From contig RCSZ01000001.1 of assembly GCA_014898425.1 (NCBI GenBank), positions 2,604,001 to 2,668,000 of the forward strand: a stretch of 64,000 bases of DNA. The letters are read 5' to 3'. The first letter of the stretch is position 1. Every line of letters starts with the position of its first letter. This DNA is from Botryotinia globosa (taxonomy: Eukaryota; Ascomycota; Leotiomycetes; Helotiales; Sclerotiniaceae). A program made the position numbers and the translations under genes. Of this stretch, positions 23,460-35,633 are shown in pieces. The notes beneath the pieces were generated by a model that did not search any database, was not told the DNA's origin, and was given only the letters and a program-made list of their open reading frames with translations.

Positions 23460-26400
23460 TAGATGCTACTTGTCTGCTGATATATCACCGATAACACAGC
23501 CAATATCCTTTTCTTTGCTTGTGAAGATTAATAGAGCCTCGGATACCGCAACAATATCCTCATCTTTCGTCTCCATATCTGCACTTCGAAGGAAGAAGGT
23601 CGTATCTCGCAATCGCACACGGGGTCGTTCACTCACTCTCACGCCAAGTAAACCCTTTCCTGAGCTCCATTGAGCCAGAAGTGAATAGCATTCAGTAGGT
23701 GGTATTTTCAACAATGCAGTGAGAAGGCTTGAGGTGTGCATCGCGAAATATTGATTCATTTACACCTGATTGAAAACCCTTGATGTCGATAACAATGAAG
23801 CTACCCGATGCTTGTGATATCTTCCAGAATGGATATCAAAAGGATATTCTTCAAAGTAGTGGCGCTAATAGGCGTACAAATATGCGAGCTGCATATTTTC
23901 GCTAGTATGAAGTACCATCTTAGGTTGCACTTTTCGGGGAATTTGGGTACGGAAGGTAAGTTGTCGCTCATGTAAGCGCGGTTGGCTTAAAATTTATTGG
24001 TGAAAACCCGTTAATTCCACTTGTCATCAAGAGCTTTCAATGTCGTCTCCTCAGAAAGCGAGACTTCAGAAAATTTCAGAGAACATCTCACCCAATTCTA
24101 TAGTTTACCAACTTGAAGATCTTCACCGTATGCGCAATGTCTACGCAACATTTACGCAATGCTGTTTGGAGATATGCCAGCACAAGTGAATTTCCAAGGT
24201 TCTCGAGAATAGTTGTCGATAGCCATGTAGATGCAGAGCTTACTTCATGTCAGCGCAAGGGGTGAAGAGAGGGGTTGCCGATATCATATGGCAAAACGCC
24301 ATACATCTATTCCTGCGGCGCTACGAGCTGCGATTGTGACAATCCCTTGTGAACCCATTCCGGTTGAAACAATTAGATCATTAGATGAATGCAAGAGCAA
24401 GCATCCACAGGGACCTGCTTAATGTGTGCCTATGCTGGTCAAACTTTGGCTGATTCGTGCGTTAATATGGATTGAGCGATGTTTATTGCACCGCGCTCAA
24501 AGCTTATTTCGCAAGAAGCGTAAACCTGTCACTTGAAGAAATTTCGGCTGGTTTGGCGATAGACTTCCTTCCCAATACTCATTAGCCAGGCGCCAAGAAA
24601 CCTGAGAGAAAGTTCACGATACAACTACAGAGTCAACTTGAACTTTTGTGATAGACTTCACGGACCCGTTCACTTATGCCAAGTATAAACAAACTTCTCA
24701 TGCTACGAGAAGTTAACTCTGCATCGGGCAGTTTGATGGTTCGGGAAACTGTAACAAAAATGCTGACGACGACTCTCTATCTGGTGGAGGGGTAAGACTG
24801 ATAATGTGTATGTCACGTTCTCATCGACCCCCGTAAAATATGACAATAAACATCGTTGTGATAAGATGGGCAGAGCAATCTTGATACTGGATCTCACGCG
24901 TGGGGCTTAGTGCCAATATTTCCCCTGATATTCACCTTTGAAAGCTATTGAGAATATAAGCATTGTTTGCCCGGATTTGCGGAGAGAGGCGCTCCCTTTG
25001 ACAGGTGAAGAACACGGGCTCTAAGAAAAGATCGTTGATGCAGGGCCGTTGGATGTCCATCGGCCAGCGAGTTCTTCATGCATGAATTTCTTTGCCAATA
25101 AAACGCCATAATGAACTCCTTCATTTCCTCTTGGCCAAGGCTCATCATGTATGTTGCGAGTCGAAACAAGGCGATTATTCTGACCATAGGAAACTCGCGG
25201 AAGTATGCTTCCTAGAATGTTGTGAGCATCTCTGATTTAGCATTAAAATAGCTTGACAGGTTTGATCGAACTTACTACGATTTCAATCCATAGCCAGGAT
25301 GATTCGGATCAGTCCCGTAACCTTATCAATGCAACCGCTAATACCTTCCATCCCGGGTATAGAATTCCTTGCGAAGTAACCTTGAGTACGTACCCCATAC
25401 ACCTTTTTTAATATGATTATATTGTCGAAAAGATACACATATGCTCATAGGCATAGGTTATCCACAATTTGAATAAGACTAGGAATGTAAAGATAGAAAA
25501 TGCAACAGGCTTACTAGCATACCAATTCTTTTGGAGAGGTGATAGGGCTCACATTATCGTGAGAATAAGGATTAATAGATCACATAGCCCATTTATTGAG
25601 AAGATGGATAGTTTCTGCGACCGTGCCCAAAGAAAGTAAAGTTGACGCGACCTATATTTCAGGGTTTAAGATTGAGTCGCTTTTCATGCACGATGCAGAT
25701 GTGCGGGGAGTAAGATATGATATTGAAAAATAAGGTCGACTTCTTTGGAGACAGGCACCATAAAGATGCGGAAAGGATCGAAGGGGAAGATTTAGCATCT
25801 GTGAGCCGAATTTGGAGGGAATCTTCAGAGTCAGACGGTAGCGAGGAGCTGGCCTGCGAAATACCCATACATGCAGCCCCATTCTTGGTGATGAATCTAC
25901 AATATAACAAATGATGCTTCAAAGGACGTAGTGAGTGCTGCATACCCGACAAGATAACGAAATAACTGCAAATTCCCTTTATTCAAAATATGGAAGAATG
26001 GTGTGGCACTCGCCGATTAACAGTGGTGGGTATTACTTTGTGTACCCCAAGGACCCTTTCATGTGTCAAAATCTGCAAATGTTTGAGCATGCAGAATGCC
26101 AAGGGAATCATGATAAGGGCGGAGATTGACTGGGAAACTTCCCCCGGTCGCATCCCACACCATACCAGAATCTAGATATATTTGGAGCTGTAGCTGGAGA
26201 AGTGGAAGATCATTGATGGAATAATGTGTTGAAAGCTAAATTGAAGATTGCCAAAGACCGAAGTGGTTCTGAACGGGCAAAAGATGATCACTAGTATACA
26301 CCCACGATAGCCATGCCGTGTAATAATGACCAGAATGGCGAAGTATCAACGTAAGTGACAGATATAGGAAAAAGTGACAAACGAAAAGAAGAAAAGGGAG

Positions 26401-28281
26401 ATTTGAAGAGAGAGAAAGAAGAAGCAGAAGATATGCACGATACGCATACGCAAGATGTGTTTACTTTGGTAGTCAGTAAACACCTAATTGAGTATCTAGA
26501 TACTCGCTAATTACTCGTGTCCGCATTAGAGGTCTTTGGCGAGGTTACAGTGGATGTGTTTTTGTCGAGCTCAAACATCTACAAGCAGCTGGTCAGACGC
26601 AAAAACATTTCCATGCGCAAAAATTAATACCTGTACATGCTTGAGATGCTTTACGAAGTCGACTTTCAACATGATGGACGATCATTTGAGCATTTCAGGT
26701 ATGTAAATATGGCTCCCTTCTGTATATTTATTCGAGTCGAGTCGATGTGCCACGGGAATACAACGGGGGTTGAGCATTCTCTCGGCAGCCCCTCATGGTC
26801 TGTAAATTCATCGTATCACAGCTGATTAGTGACATCGAGTTTACCTCATTCTATCGAATTTTTCTCGATGGAGACTTTCGCATCGCAAAGATTTCCATTC
26901 TTTACACCTCTAGGATGGGACTACAGGTTCTCTTGTAGTACGAGAAATCGAACCTGCTTAATTTATCTCACTTGGCACGCTATTCTAATGATACTGTAAC
27001 AGATGAGGCGATATCGCGGCGGAAAGATTAGCCCAATGATTCCTCGACAGTCTTACAGCGGCTGTGCATCAATTTCGACGATCGATACCCTCGAAAGGCA
27101 AGTCGACTGATGATTATAACGGTTTTTATATCTTGTTATTGGTGTCATATTTCGACAAAATTTTGGCATTGCCACAATTTAGACCAGATATATATGAAGC
27201 CGAACGAAGCTACCGAACTCATCACGAATACCATGATCAGCTTGTTAATCAAGTATTTTAGCATGGTATTCTACGTGCAAATAATGCCACTTAGAGCTTT
27301 TACGCCCATCGCTAAAAAGTAGCGCTGGCAACTTCGTGATTCTAGGGGATTTCAACCAGATGAAGCATTCGAAGACCTACCTTACTCCATCGAGACCATC
27401 TTACCAATTTCTTGTTGAATTCTTAGGTAATCTGGTGTGGGCGAGGCAATATCAAATTTTGCGCGTTTTCTGGTGCAAATTGATTGCATGCCTCTCGGCA
27501 ATGTTCAAGCAACTACACAATCAGCAGAAATCCGAACGTTGAACATCGAGCTACATGGAATAAATGATGGCAATCATAGGGCTGTAATTTTAGGGCTTAG
27601 AAAGCAACTCTTCATAATTCGAAGTCGAATGGAAAGTGTAAATCGTACCCTGGAATTAGCAATTTACAGTGGTCTAGAATATTCAAGGCGTCTAGTCTGC
27701 TCTGTCGCACAGCACAGCACAGTATTTTTCAATCTAAATAGAAGGCGGCTGTGAAAACCCCAGCATCTAGGAACACATTCCATAATTTCTTCAACTGAGC
27801 ATCTATAGAAGATTGTATCTTTTTTCCCATTCAATTGGAATTAATCTTACTTTTGCCCCATCCTTGGATGTAATATCGTATGAGTATTTGCGCGAAGGAT
27901 TGTTTACCGCCAGACATGACCCATTATCCCAATCTGAATCCCTTCTGAACATGAATCAAATTTCAGTAACAGTGCAAAGAAATGAGTCTGGCAATGATGG
28001 GGAAATGACAAGTGGTAGTCTAGAGAGATGTGCTCAGTTGGTCACATATTGGGCCATCAATGGGGTTTCCTTCCTTTTCGCTAAAGTCGTTCAAGTGTAT
28101 TGCGATGAAGATATAAATCAGAAATTGTTGCACAGGTTGTATGTGGATGAATATCGACTCACACTCATTGGATCCTGATCTCTTCTTCTACTCACTTTGA
28201 GGACATTGTTCGTCAGACTACTGTCACAACAGCCTCTCTTCTGCAATAATAATCACATAACCTTACTCCATCCTTCTCAAA
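23460..28281. other. Gene-poor stretch between laccase and small secreted protein
   Basis: No coding region is supported in 4.8 kb. Frames are short, mostly lack ATG and show no family motif. The only structured sequence noticed is the hairpin and palindrome pair at 26457-26505. A 121-codon frame at 27813-28178 just upstream of the secreted-protein gene starts at TTG and is probably promoter sequence. Confidence 0.5.
26457..26505. other. Adjacent hairpin and perfect palindrome
   Basis: GTGTTTACT (26457-26465) and AGTAAACAC (26475-26483) can form a 9-bp stem with a 9-nt loop. Seven bases further on, GAGTATCTAGATACTC (26490-26505) is a perfect 16-bp palindrome. They lie in a gene desert. They could be protein-binding sites, a recombination remnant or chance. 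Confidence 0.5.
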
Positions 28282-28671
28282 ATGAAATTCCAAACACAAT
28301 TCCTCAAAGTTCTTCCACTTCTTGTCCTTCCCACCAATGCTAGTCTTACGGTGGTCACCGAATGGTTGATCGAAGGCTGGCAGGGTATCGTCATGGACAA
28401 TTTCTGGCCTCGATGCTATAATCAATGGGTTCCCTCTGACGTCGTGCCCGATGAAACTACAGGGATGAATTTTACTCTCACAGGCTGCGATGATGGCTAC
28501 AGCGCAACAATATTTATCAAGACTGGACCGAATGCTCAATCCAAGCTGATTGAGTATAAGACACCTTATAAGACGTTTGGTCCTTATGATATGGGTGCAA
28601 CTGAGGATCCATATACGGCCCAAACGATACAACACAAGTGGATGAGATCTTGGTGTCAGTGGCTTCCCTAA
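28282..28671 (+). CDS. Small secreted protein, 129 aa, function unknown
   Basis: A single-exon frame starts at a clear ATG after an A-rich context (CTCAAAATGA). Residues 1-21 form a signal peptide (MKFQTQFLKVLPLLVLPTNA), followed by a mature part of about 108 residues. This part is rich in Trp, Tyr and Asp, with three cysteines (RCYNQW, GCDDGY, WCQW) and possible N-glycosylation sites (NFTL, NASL). I recognise no domain. Size, signal peptide and isolation in a gene-poor region fit a secreted effector-like or cell-surface protein, but that is inference. An odd Cys count means at least one is unpaired or intermolecular. Confidence 0.6.
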   Translation: MKFQTQFLKVLPLLVLPTNASLTVVTEWLIEGWQGIVMDNFWPRCYNQWVPSDVVPDETTGMNFTLTGCDDGYSATIFIKTGPNAQSKLIEYKTPYKTFGPYDMGATEDPYTAQTIQHKWMRSWCQWLP

Positions 28672-30140
28672 AGTACATGTGCTGTTTGTATCGAGCATCT
28701 TTATTCATATTTTCGGCAATTTGGTCTTTTGTGCTGAGAAAGGAAAATTCGAATGCTGGGTTGAGGGTTGTGCTGGGCTGCGTCGAACCTGTATTCGGGA
28801 GCGATGAGAGTTGCATATAATCTGAAGCTTGTGATTGGGAGGCAGGTTCTTTTTCATAGGTTATTATTGAGTCTGGATTTGGTACATATATTCTTTCATG
28901 GAAACAGAATTGAGCTCGTTGTTTCGTACATTACAGAGACAGTTTTTTCAATTCCATCAACATCTTTTTGCACATGAAGCAATATCCACGCATAAGTGTT
29001 CAGTCACAAGGATTCTAAAACGTGCTCTCCTCATTACTTTCCTCACAAAACTTTTCTAAAGTTCAGAATAATCCCTATCCTAGTCAATTTCCAGAAACAG
29101 GACTTCAATCCTCTTCTTTCCACCCGCACTTTCTATTCTCAGGTGTGGATGAGGCGAAATGATCTTATCAATGTTCAAACCACCACTCGACCTGTTCATC
29201 ATTCGCATGCTCTATAAAATTCCATGCAGTCGGCATTAGCATCTGTTTGGTCATTCGCCCATCCCCTAAAAGCTCATATATCAAAATAACATCGCCGATT
29301 AACAGTTGCCCTCCCCGTTTTACCTTGATCCGTCTCTGCTCTTTACACTTTGCAATCAAACCCATGGACTTCTACACTCATATTATCTTGTAGTCCGAAC
29401 TACTAGAACGCCTCGATAAGAACTTCGATATCCAAAAGCGAAACAACACTCACTTTCGACATTGAGCGGCACCACTGAGGCAACACTATCATACACGCCT
29501 CCATCGGGTGTTTATAAGAAAGGATCAAGGTATCAGGTATATAGAAAGCTAGAAGAGGGTTGAATTATGGATGTATTCACATACATATCTTCACACACTC
29601 GGATGTTTCCCGGAGTTCAAAGTCTGTGGAAATGTATTACTTGCATCGTAGAAATGGCTATTAAATGGACTTATTGGTGAAAGTGCCGCAGAGATTCTAC
29701 AAATAGAGATGTGGAGTGGGTGAGAAACGGTAGTAGCGTAACAATGTAAATTTCAAAATCTTTGCGTTAAATATCAAGTCTCCATAGATTTTTGTTGTAC
29801 ACTGAACGACAGACAGCGTCTAATCCTTTGCGCCCAAAATCCTTGGACCATTATCGGATTATCAGACAGAGAAGCCCAAATTTCGAACATTGAGATAAGA
29901 GCAAGTTTTATAATCAATAAGATATTTCAACATCGGTACATAATGAAAGAATAGGAGTTTATCATTTGCCGCCCCATCGCGCCTATAAGCTTCTCGACCA
30001 ACCTCACCATACAAGCTTCACGGCTAACCCAGGGCTCGCATCAAAGTTACGCCTCTCGTCTTTCGTCAATGTCATATGCCTCGTTAAATATCTCATATAT
30101 CGTGCCTCACAGCCGTACCCTTAACCCATTTCATTATCAC
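28672..30140. other. Intergenic stretch, no gene supported
   Basis: Only short frames without domains. The left end is the probable 3' UTR of the small secreted protein, and the right end that of the Atg33-like gene on the opposite strand. Confidence 0.5.
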
Positions 30141-30903
30141 TTACACAACATCCACAAAAACGACCTCAGTGAACCCTCCATCTCCCCAGATACCCACAAC
30201 ACTCATCGCAAAGCCCAAACCGGCAACCACAGTCCTGACGACTTGGCTGGCCATGAATCCCTCCATCTCCTCTCTCACTTCTTCCCCATTGACATTATCA
30301 TCCATTTCCTCCTCACTACTCGCCAACCCCGCACTTTCATAATCTCTCGCGCTCTTGCTCAAAACCTCGTAACTTGCATCCATTTGTCTGGGACTCATGG
30401 GTTTCTTTGATCTTTTCTTCTGTGCAATGCGTCTTGGACCTGTGGAGCCTATGGCAAGTGGGATGAGTTTATCGACGATTGAGCTTGAGGCGGCGAAGAG
30501 CGAGGTCCAGAGGAGATATGGATGTCTTTGTCCTCTGGGCGAGAAATAAAAGGCGAGGAGGAAAGACCAGGACGAAATCCATGTGAGCGCACGAGTATGT
30601 GTTGTGGCGAGAGTAGTCAGGGAGCTGTAGGAGCGAGATGCAAGAGTGGCGGATGGGAGGGTTAGGAAGGCTGGGATCGTGAGAGATGAGAGGGTATAGG
30701 AAACGCCCTGTTTTTTGATGATTGTCAGCCCGTTGAATGCGCAATAGATTGATAGTATAGAAGCTGAAAATGAACTAATAGAATAAAAAGCTCCAAAGTC
30801 TGGAATGACAAGCTATAGTGGGGTGATGCAAGCAACTTACAGTAAGTAGGCCAAGGGAAATCGATCCCACAAACTTCAAAGTCGAAACAGTCTTTGTAGA
30901 CAT
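30141..30903 (-). CDS. Atg33-like mitochondrial outer-membrane protein (mitophagy), 209 aa
   Basis: Exon 1 (30841-30903) encodes MSTKTVSTLKFVGSISLGLLT. A 133-bp GT-AG intron (30708-30840) follows, then exon 2 (30141-30707), joined in frame. The layout matches filamentous-fungal Atg33-type proteins: an N-terminal segment continuing GVSYTLSSLTIPAFL, a second helix (WSFLLAFYFS) followed by SPRGQRHPYLLW, a basic patch (RRIAQKKRSKK), a polar region with DASYEVL and EEEMDDNVNGEEVREEMEGF, and a final hydrophobic helix (VVRTVVAGLGFAMSVVGIWG). In yeast, Atg33 is a mitochondrial outer-membrane protein promoting mitophagy. I assign this by overall pattern and conserved phrases; direct function is not shown. 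Confidence 0.75.
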
Positions 30904-31378
30904 CTTGTCACCGATTAATACCCTTCTCAGATATGCTCTTGCTGAAGGATTGTTCAATACGCAAAGATAGCGTGATGGATACAGACTGGGATATAAGTTG
31001 TTGATTTAGTCAGGTAATTATATATTTAATCAGCTTAGCGGAAATAGAAGTACCGAACTAAGGGAAATCCGCCATCATTCTCTTCAATGGATCAAGGGAT
31101 CGATTATGATATTATGTAATCATATCTTGGCTCGCGGAACTTATCAATGAATGGCCGGACCGAGGCTTGAGACCCCGGATTTTGTAATCGGGTACCTAGG
31201 TAGTTTGTGTCTTACTTTAGTTCAGTAATCCAAGTGATTTGGTTTTCCCATTGATTCTAATGAGCTGTTGTATTTAGGAACTAATCGTAAAAACAACGGA
31301 GTATAAGTATCTATTCTATATCATCAATTCCGCCTCAAAATTGGAAGCACCGCTTTGATCCTCAAGATACAAACGAAC
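30904..31378. other. Divergent promoter region, Atg33-like / dienoyl-CoA reductase
   Basis: The 475 bp between two divergent starts (30903 minus and 31379 plus) contain a perfect TACCTAGGTA palindrome at 31193-31202. No coding frame is visible. Both genes concern organelles, so a shared regulatory stretch is conceivable but unproven. Confidence 0.5.
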
Positions 31379-32527
31379 ATGGCTCTACCTCGATCAGAGT
31401 ATCTCTCCGACGTCTGGCGGAACGGTATCTTTGGTATGGACTTCTTACAGACAGCACAGTTTGCTTTACTTTCGCACGCTAATCGTGTTTTCATTAGACA
31501 ACAAAGTCGTCTTCTGTACTGGCGGAGCAGGTTCGATATGTTCCGCTCAAGTGCGTGCAATGGTTCACCTAGGTGCCAACGCGTGTATTATTGGACGCAA
31601 TCCATCCAAGACTGAATCTATGGCCAAATCCATTTCGACTGCGCGTTACGGATCGAAGGTCATTGGAATCGGCGGTGTGGATGTGAGAAACATAAAGAAT
31701 TTGGAGAGTGCGGTAGAGACATGCGTGAGGGCATTAGGGGGCATTGACTTCGTTATGTACGATTGCTTAATCCATTTCCCTTTCCTCAATTGTATCAATA
31801 GCATGATCTAATATGACCGCTCCAACAGCGCTGGAGCAGCAGGAAATTTCATTTCACCCCTCGAAGGTCTCTCCTCAAACGCTTTCCGAACTGTCCTTGA
31901 AATCGACACTCTCGGCTCCTTCAACACCCTCAAAGCTACTCTCCCATACCTAATGAAATCCGCCTCTGACCATCCAAACACAGCTTCTAATCCTAACACC
32001 GGAGGTCGCATAATTTTCATCTCTGCCGCGTTCCATTTCACAGGAATGCCACTTCAGGGGCACGCAGCAGCAGCAAAAGCAGGCGTCGACGCTATTTCTG
32101 CAACAGCCGCGTTGGAATACGGTCCACGGGGAATAACCAGTAATGTGATTACTCCAGGACCCATAGAAGGAACGGAGGGAATGGCAAGGCTGGGCGACAA
32201 GGAGAGCGAAGCTAGCGGGGATGCACAACGAAGAAATCCGTTGGGGAGATATGGAACAGTAAAGGAAATCGCAGACGGAACTGTGTACCTGTTCAGCGAC
32301 GCGGGCAGCTTTGTCAATGGTGAAGTTTTGGTTATTGACGGAGGAAATTGTACGTTTTATTGTTTCCTAATTCTTCATTCCCCCAACCCCTTCATTCACC
32401 TTCGCTAAGTTCCTCTACTAACCGAGTCCAAATAGGGAGGCTCCCGGGAGGAATGGCTGGAGCAAAGAGATACCCCGATTATTTACTAGACGATTCATTC
32501 GTACGAAGAAAGGAGTCAAAGTTGTGA
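31379..32527 (+). CDS. SPS19: Peroxisomal 2,4-dienoyl-CoA reductase (SDR family), 308 aa
   Basis: Exons 31379-31433, 31498-31756, 31829-32349 and 32436-32527 join in frame by GT-AG introns of 64, 72 and 86 bp. The product is a short-chain dehydrogenase. The nucleotide motif is VVFCTGGAGSIC with HLGANACIIGRN. Then come VRNIKNLESAV, DFVIAGAAGNFISPLEGLS, GRIIFISAAFHFTGMPLQGH, KAGVDAISATAALEYGPRGI, ITPGPIEGTEGMARL and VNGEVLVIDGGNW. This is the pattern of Sps19/DECR2, which uses NADPH to reduce 2,4-dienoyl-CoA so that unsaturated fatty acids can enter beta-oxidation. The last residues are RRKESKL, a peroxisomal PTS1 signal encoded by the separate final exon. The gene is convergent with the Zn2Cys6 regulator at 32940. 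Confidence 0.9.
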
Positions 32528-32939
32528 TTACCGGGTTACAGTACACGCTGCACAGTGTGGTGAGCTGCTATATTGGGATTAAGACATGTAACGCGATAGA
32601 CATTTTGTATTCTGGCGAATTCGGGTCTTTAATTGGCGATCCTCGTCTAACTACTGGGTTTCGATATTTATTCTACCTTCAAGGTTCTTCATGATCGTAA
32701 CATGGTTGTGGCATCTTATCATCCATTTATGCATAGCTTCCTTGATCTTTTCCGCTACATCATAAATACCTAAGCACGCGGCCGCATCATTCCTTTCCCT
32801 TTCATTCACTGCCCAGGTGCGTCTTCATACGTAATCCCCGAGCCACACCCAAACTTTAGAGACGTCTTTACCGAATTTTATTCCCCACCATCACACGTGC
32901 CCACCATGGACAAGCGTTGATGAAGCGTGAATAAAAGAC
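32528..32939. other. Intergenic between convergent genes
   Basis: Short region holding the 3' UTRs of the dienoyl-CoA reductase and the Zn2Cys6 factor. No other feature is visible. Confidence 0.5.
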
Positions 32940-35633
32940 CTACCAATAAATGCCTCTCAGCATATTCCAACACCAAAGCGCAATTGGATCCTCAGCATCT
33001 TTCAAGTCTCGAATCCAATCCAACATTAGCCTCACAGTTTCATCAATCTCTGAATGGTATCGCTCCCCACACAGATTATCACAAATATCCTTCAGCATAA
33101 TGTTGCCTTTCGAGAGATGTACGATGATTAAGATGCTAAGGAATATCTGAGACCAGGTGAAGAGGTAAGGTATAAGACGTTTACAACGGGATGGGGGTGA
33201 GAGGAGAATGGGCCACAGGAGACAGGACTAGTGGGTACTGTTAATAGGGGCGAAGCGAAGACAAAGGTAACGGTAAAAGGGAAAAAAAAAGAAAGATGGA
33301 AGTAGAGATAACATACTCGTAGGCATTCCGCAACATTTTGGGCATCCTCTGGCGTCACCAATTCTGGAGAATGTAATACTTTATACACAAAAGGTCGATA
33401 AACCATATATTTGGCACAATAGTATCTAGTTCTAAGTGTCGCAACTTGTATGTCATATGCATAAGGATACCTGACCGGTTCCTGGTCGATATCAGTGGAG
33501 AAGAGGACCGGACGAGGACTCGGTTGTGATATTGGAGATGTGAAATTGGGATCGATATTCCCGCTATCTCGTTCAGGCGTTTGCACATAAGGAAAACTTG
33601 CAGGTTCATCTTCTGCCCATTGGAGTGCAGTAGGGAGTAGGCCTCGCCATTGAGTTAGCTGGGATGCGAGTTGTCGTACTCCGGCTGCGGTTAGGAAGGT
33701 GTAACCTTCCGAGCAAGAGGAGTTGGCGTCCATCTTGGCCACTTGGGTTGAGAAGTCAGTTTTGTCCAAAACAGTGAAAAAAGTTTGCGATTTGCATGCT
33801 TACTCTCGGAAATTCCATTCTGCATCTGGACGCAAATTCTTCGTAATGCTAGTACCGAAGAACTATGTGCTTGCCAATTGGATTCCTGGTCCCCTTTTAA
33901 ATCGTCTTCACAAATTAGCATGGGGAAAAGTGGCATGTCAATGTGCGTCTCGAGATTCATCAGAGAGGTAAGTGGCAAATCTATGTCGAGGTGTAAAGTC
34001 CTATTATCTATCAATAGAATGAAAGGAATTTGAAGTATGAAAGCACTCACGTCTCCATGGTGGCACAATGCCAATACGCACGTTTGGTAAAGTCCCCTTT
34101 CGGAGATTTCCAGTCAAAGCTATCCCTATACTTCGGTCAGAAGGTGTTGAGAAGGAAAAAAGAGCATTGGTATGCTGACGATGTGATGAGCATATCACAT
34201 GCTGATGAAGCAGAAACCATCGACCTCCAAAAGTCCTACGATTACATCAACTGCCACTCGTTCAAATTCTTGGTTCCAATAATTACCAGATGGCGAAAAC
34301 AGGATTGGTAATATAATCTACGTCAAGTATCAAATTAGTCGAGTTCGTCAACTCGTATCAATTGAAATTGAAACGCACGCTGTAAGGCAAAACATCTGCA
34401 CATTTTCAAGACTGCATTCTGTCAAGACACAGCCAATTCTTTTCATCGCTTCATTAAAAAAGGATAGTCCTGGGGGCTTGGATGGCCCCGACCCGCCTCT
34501 GATACCACTAGGCCGTGCTTGGTAGATATCGACAGGAGAGCCGCAGGATCCTTCAAGCGCTACTTCTCCAAGAGCGAATATTAGCAAGGCAATAACGGAT
34601 TCCATATCTCCATCGAATCCTTCAGACACCACTTTCACTAATGTATCAGAAAGGAAAGTTTGTCTGTCCATGAAAGGGTATAGAAAGTTGAACGTATCGA
34701 AATAAGACACTGCCAGTTGAAGCATAGCTTCCTGGGACAAGCCCGGAAATGTTGTTCGCGAGCCCCCAACTACTCTACTCGCCAATGATTGCATGCCTAC
34801 AAACGGTTTCTCTTGTAGATCTATATCTAAGGATAATGGAGGTCTTGAGGCCTGTATTCTAAGCATGAATACTGACCCCCTTTCCAGAAATTTGCCGTTG
34901 CCATTGTTTGATGGCGCAACTTGTAGAAGAAGTTGCTGTATAGCCGGCCATAGCAAAATCTTGTGAGAAGCAGTATAGTGACGATATATAGAGTTTGTGT
35001 GTATTCGACCTGTATTTATTTCGTTTGGGTGTGAGAACGAGGTTGCAAACGTATGTCCCTCGGGTTTAAAGCTAAGGGGGTCGTTCAATGATGAATGAGT
35101 AAGTGGCGTCTGACTTGGCTTGAACTCTGCGATGCCCGTCGAGAGTTGAGGAAATTGTTCGAGTATACTCTCTATATTTTTCACTCGATCCAGGATTTCA
35201 ACCATGGTTTTGTCTTTCCTATGACACTCTTAGTCAGATCCATTACAGATGAGAAGACTAAAACATTTCAAATCCCGCTCGCAGTATCGAATTGTCCGAA
35301 ACATGCCTTGCAGCACTTACTTTGTCGGGACGGGCTCCCTGTAGTTGCAATCTATCTTCAAGCGTGTACAAAGACCGCACTTTGGACGGTTCTCGTCACA
35401 TCTCTGCTTCCGTTGTCGACAAACGTCACAAGCCTTGAGAAGTTAAACGTCAGTTTACTTTACCAACATTATAACACAATGCTTTCACATATCACAGCAT
35501 TGGAGGTTTCTTTGGAAAGGATTAATGGGGAAACTGGTGAAGGGAAAACACTAGCCTGGCTCGCGATCGGTCCTCTGTCCTTCCGCACTGGAGCTGCTCC
35601 AAGAGTGGAACTAGATGCCGAGTCTTGGTTCAT
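32940..35633 (-). CDS. Zn2Cys6 fungal transcription factor, 700 aa, nine exons
   Basis: Exons (minus): 35556-35633, 35321-35433, 34379-35218, 34287-34317, 34180-34235, 34051-34125, 33804-34000, 33317-33741 and 32940-33227. All joins keep frame. The zinc cluster is complete at residues 28-55: C-DV-C-RQRKQR-C-DENRPK-C-GL-C-TRLKID-C. A linker follows (MVEILDRVKNIESILEQF), then the regulatory middle-homology domain with YFDTFNFLYPFMDRQTFL, a DFWRSMVSAS segment, GDFTKRAYWHCATMET, LDIDLPLT and, near the end, YYCAKYMVYRPFVYKVLH and LIPYLFTWSQ. Such proteins bind CGG-type sites as regulators of metabolism. The target is unknown. The first intron has donor GC (CAG/GCTAGT) instead of GT, because only that join gives GPIASQ-ACDVC. 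Confidence 0.85.

Noticed and set aside
26925..26965. tRNA-like B-box (GGTTCGATTTC) on the minus strand
   Set aside because: No A-box at proper distance and no cloverleaf with an acceptor stem could be drawn.
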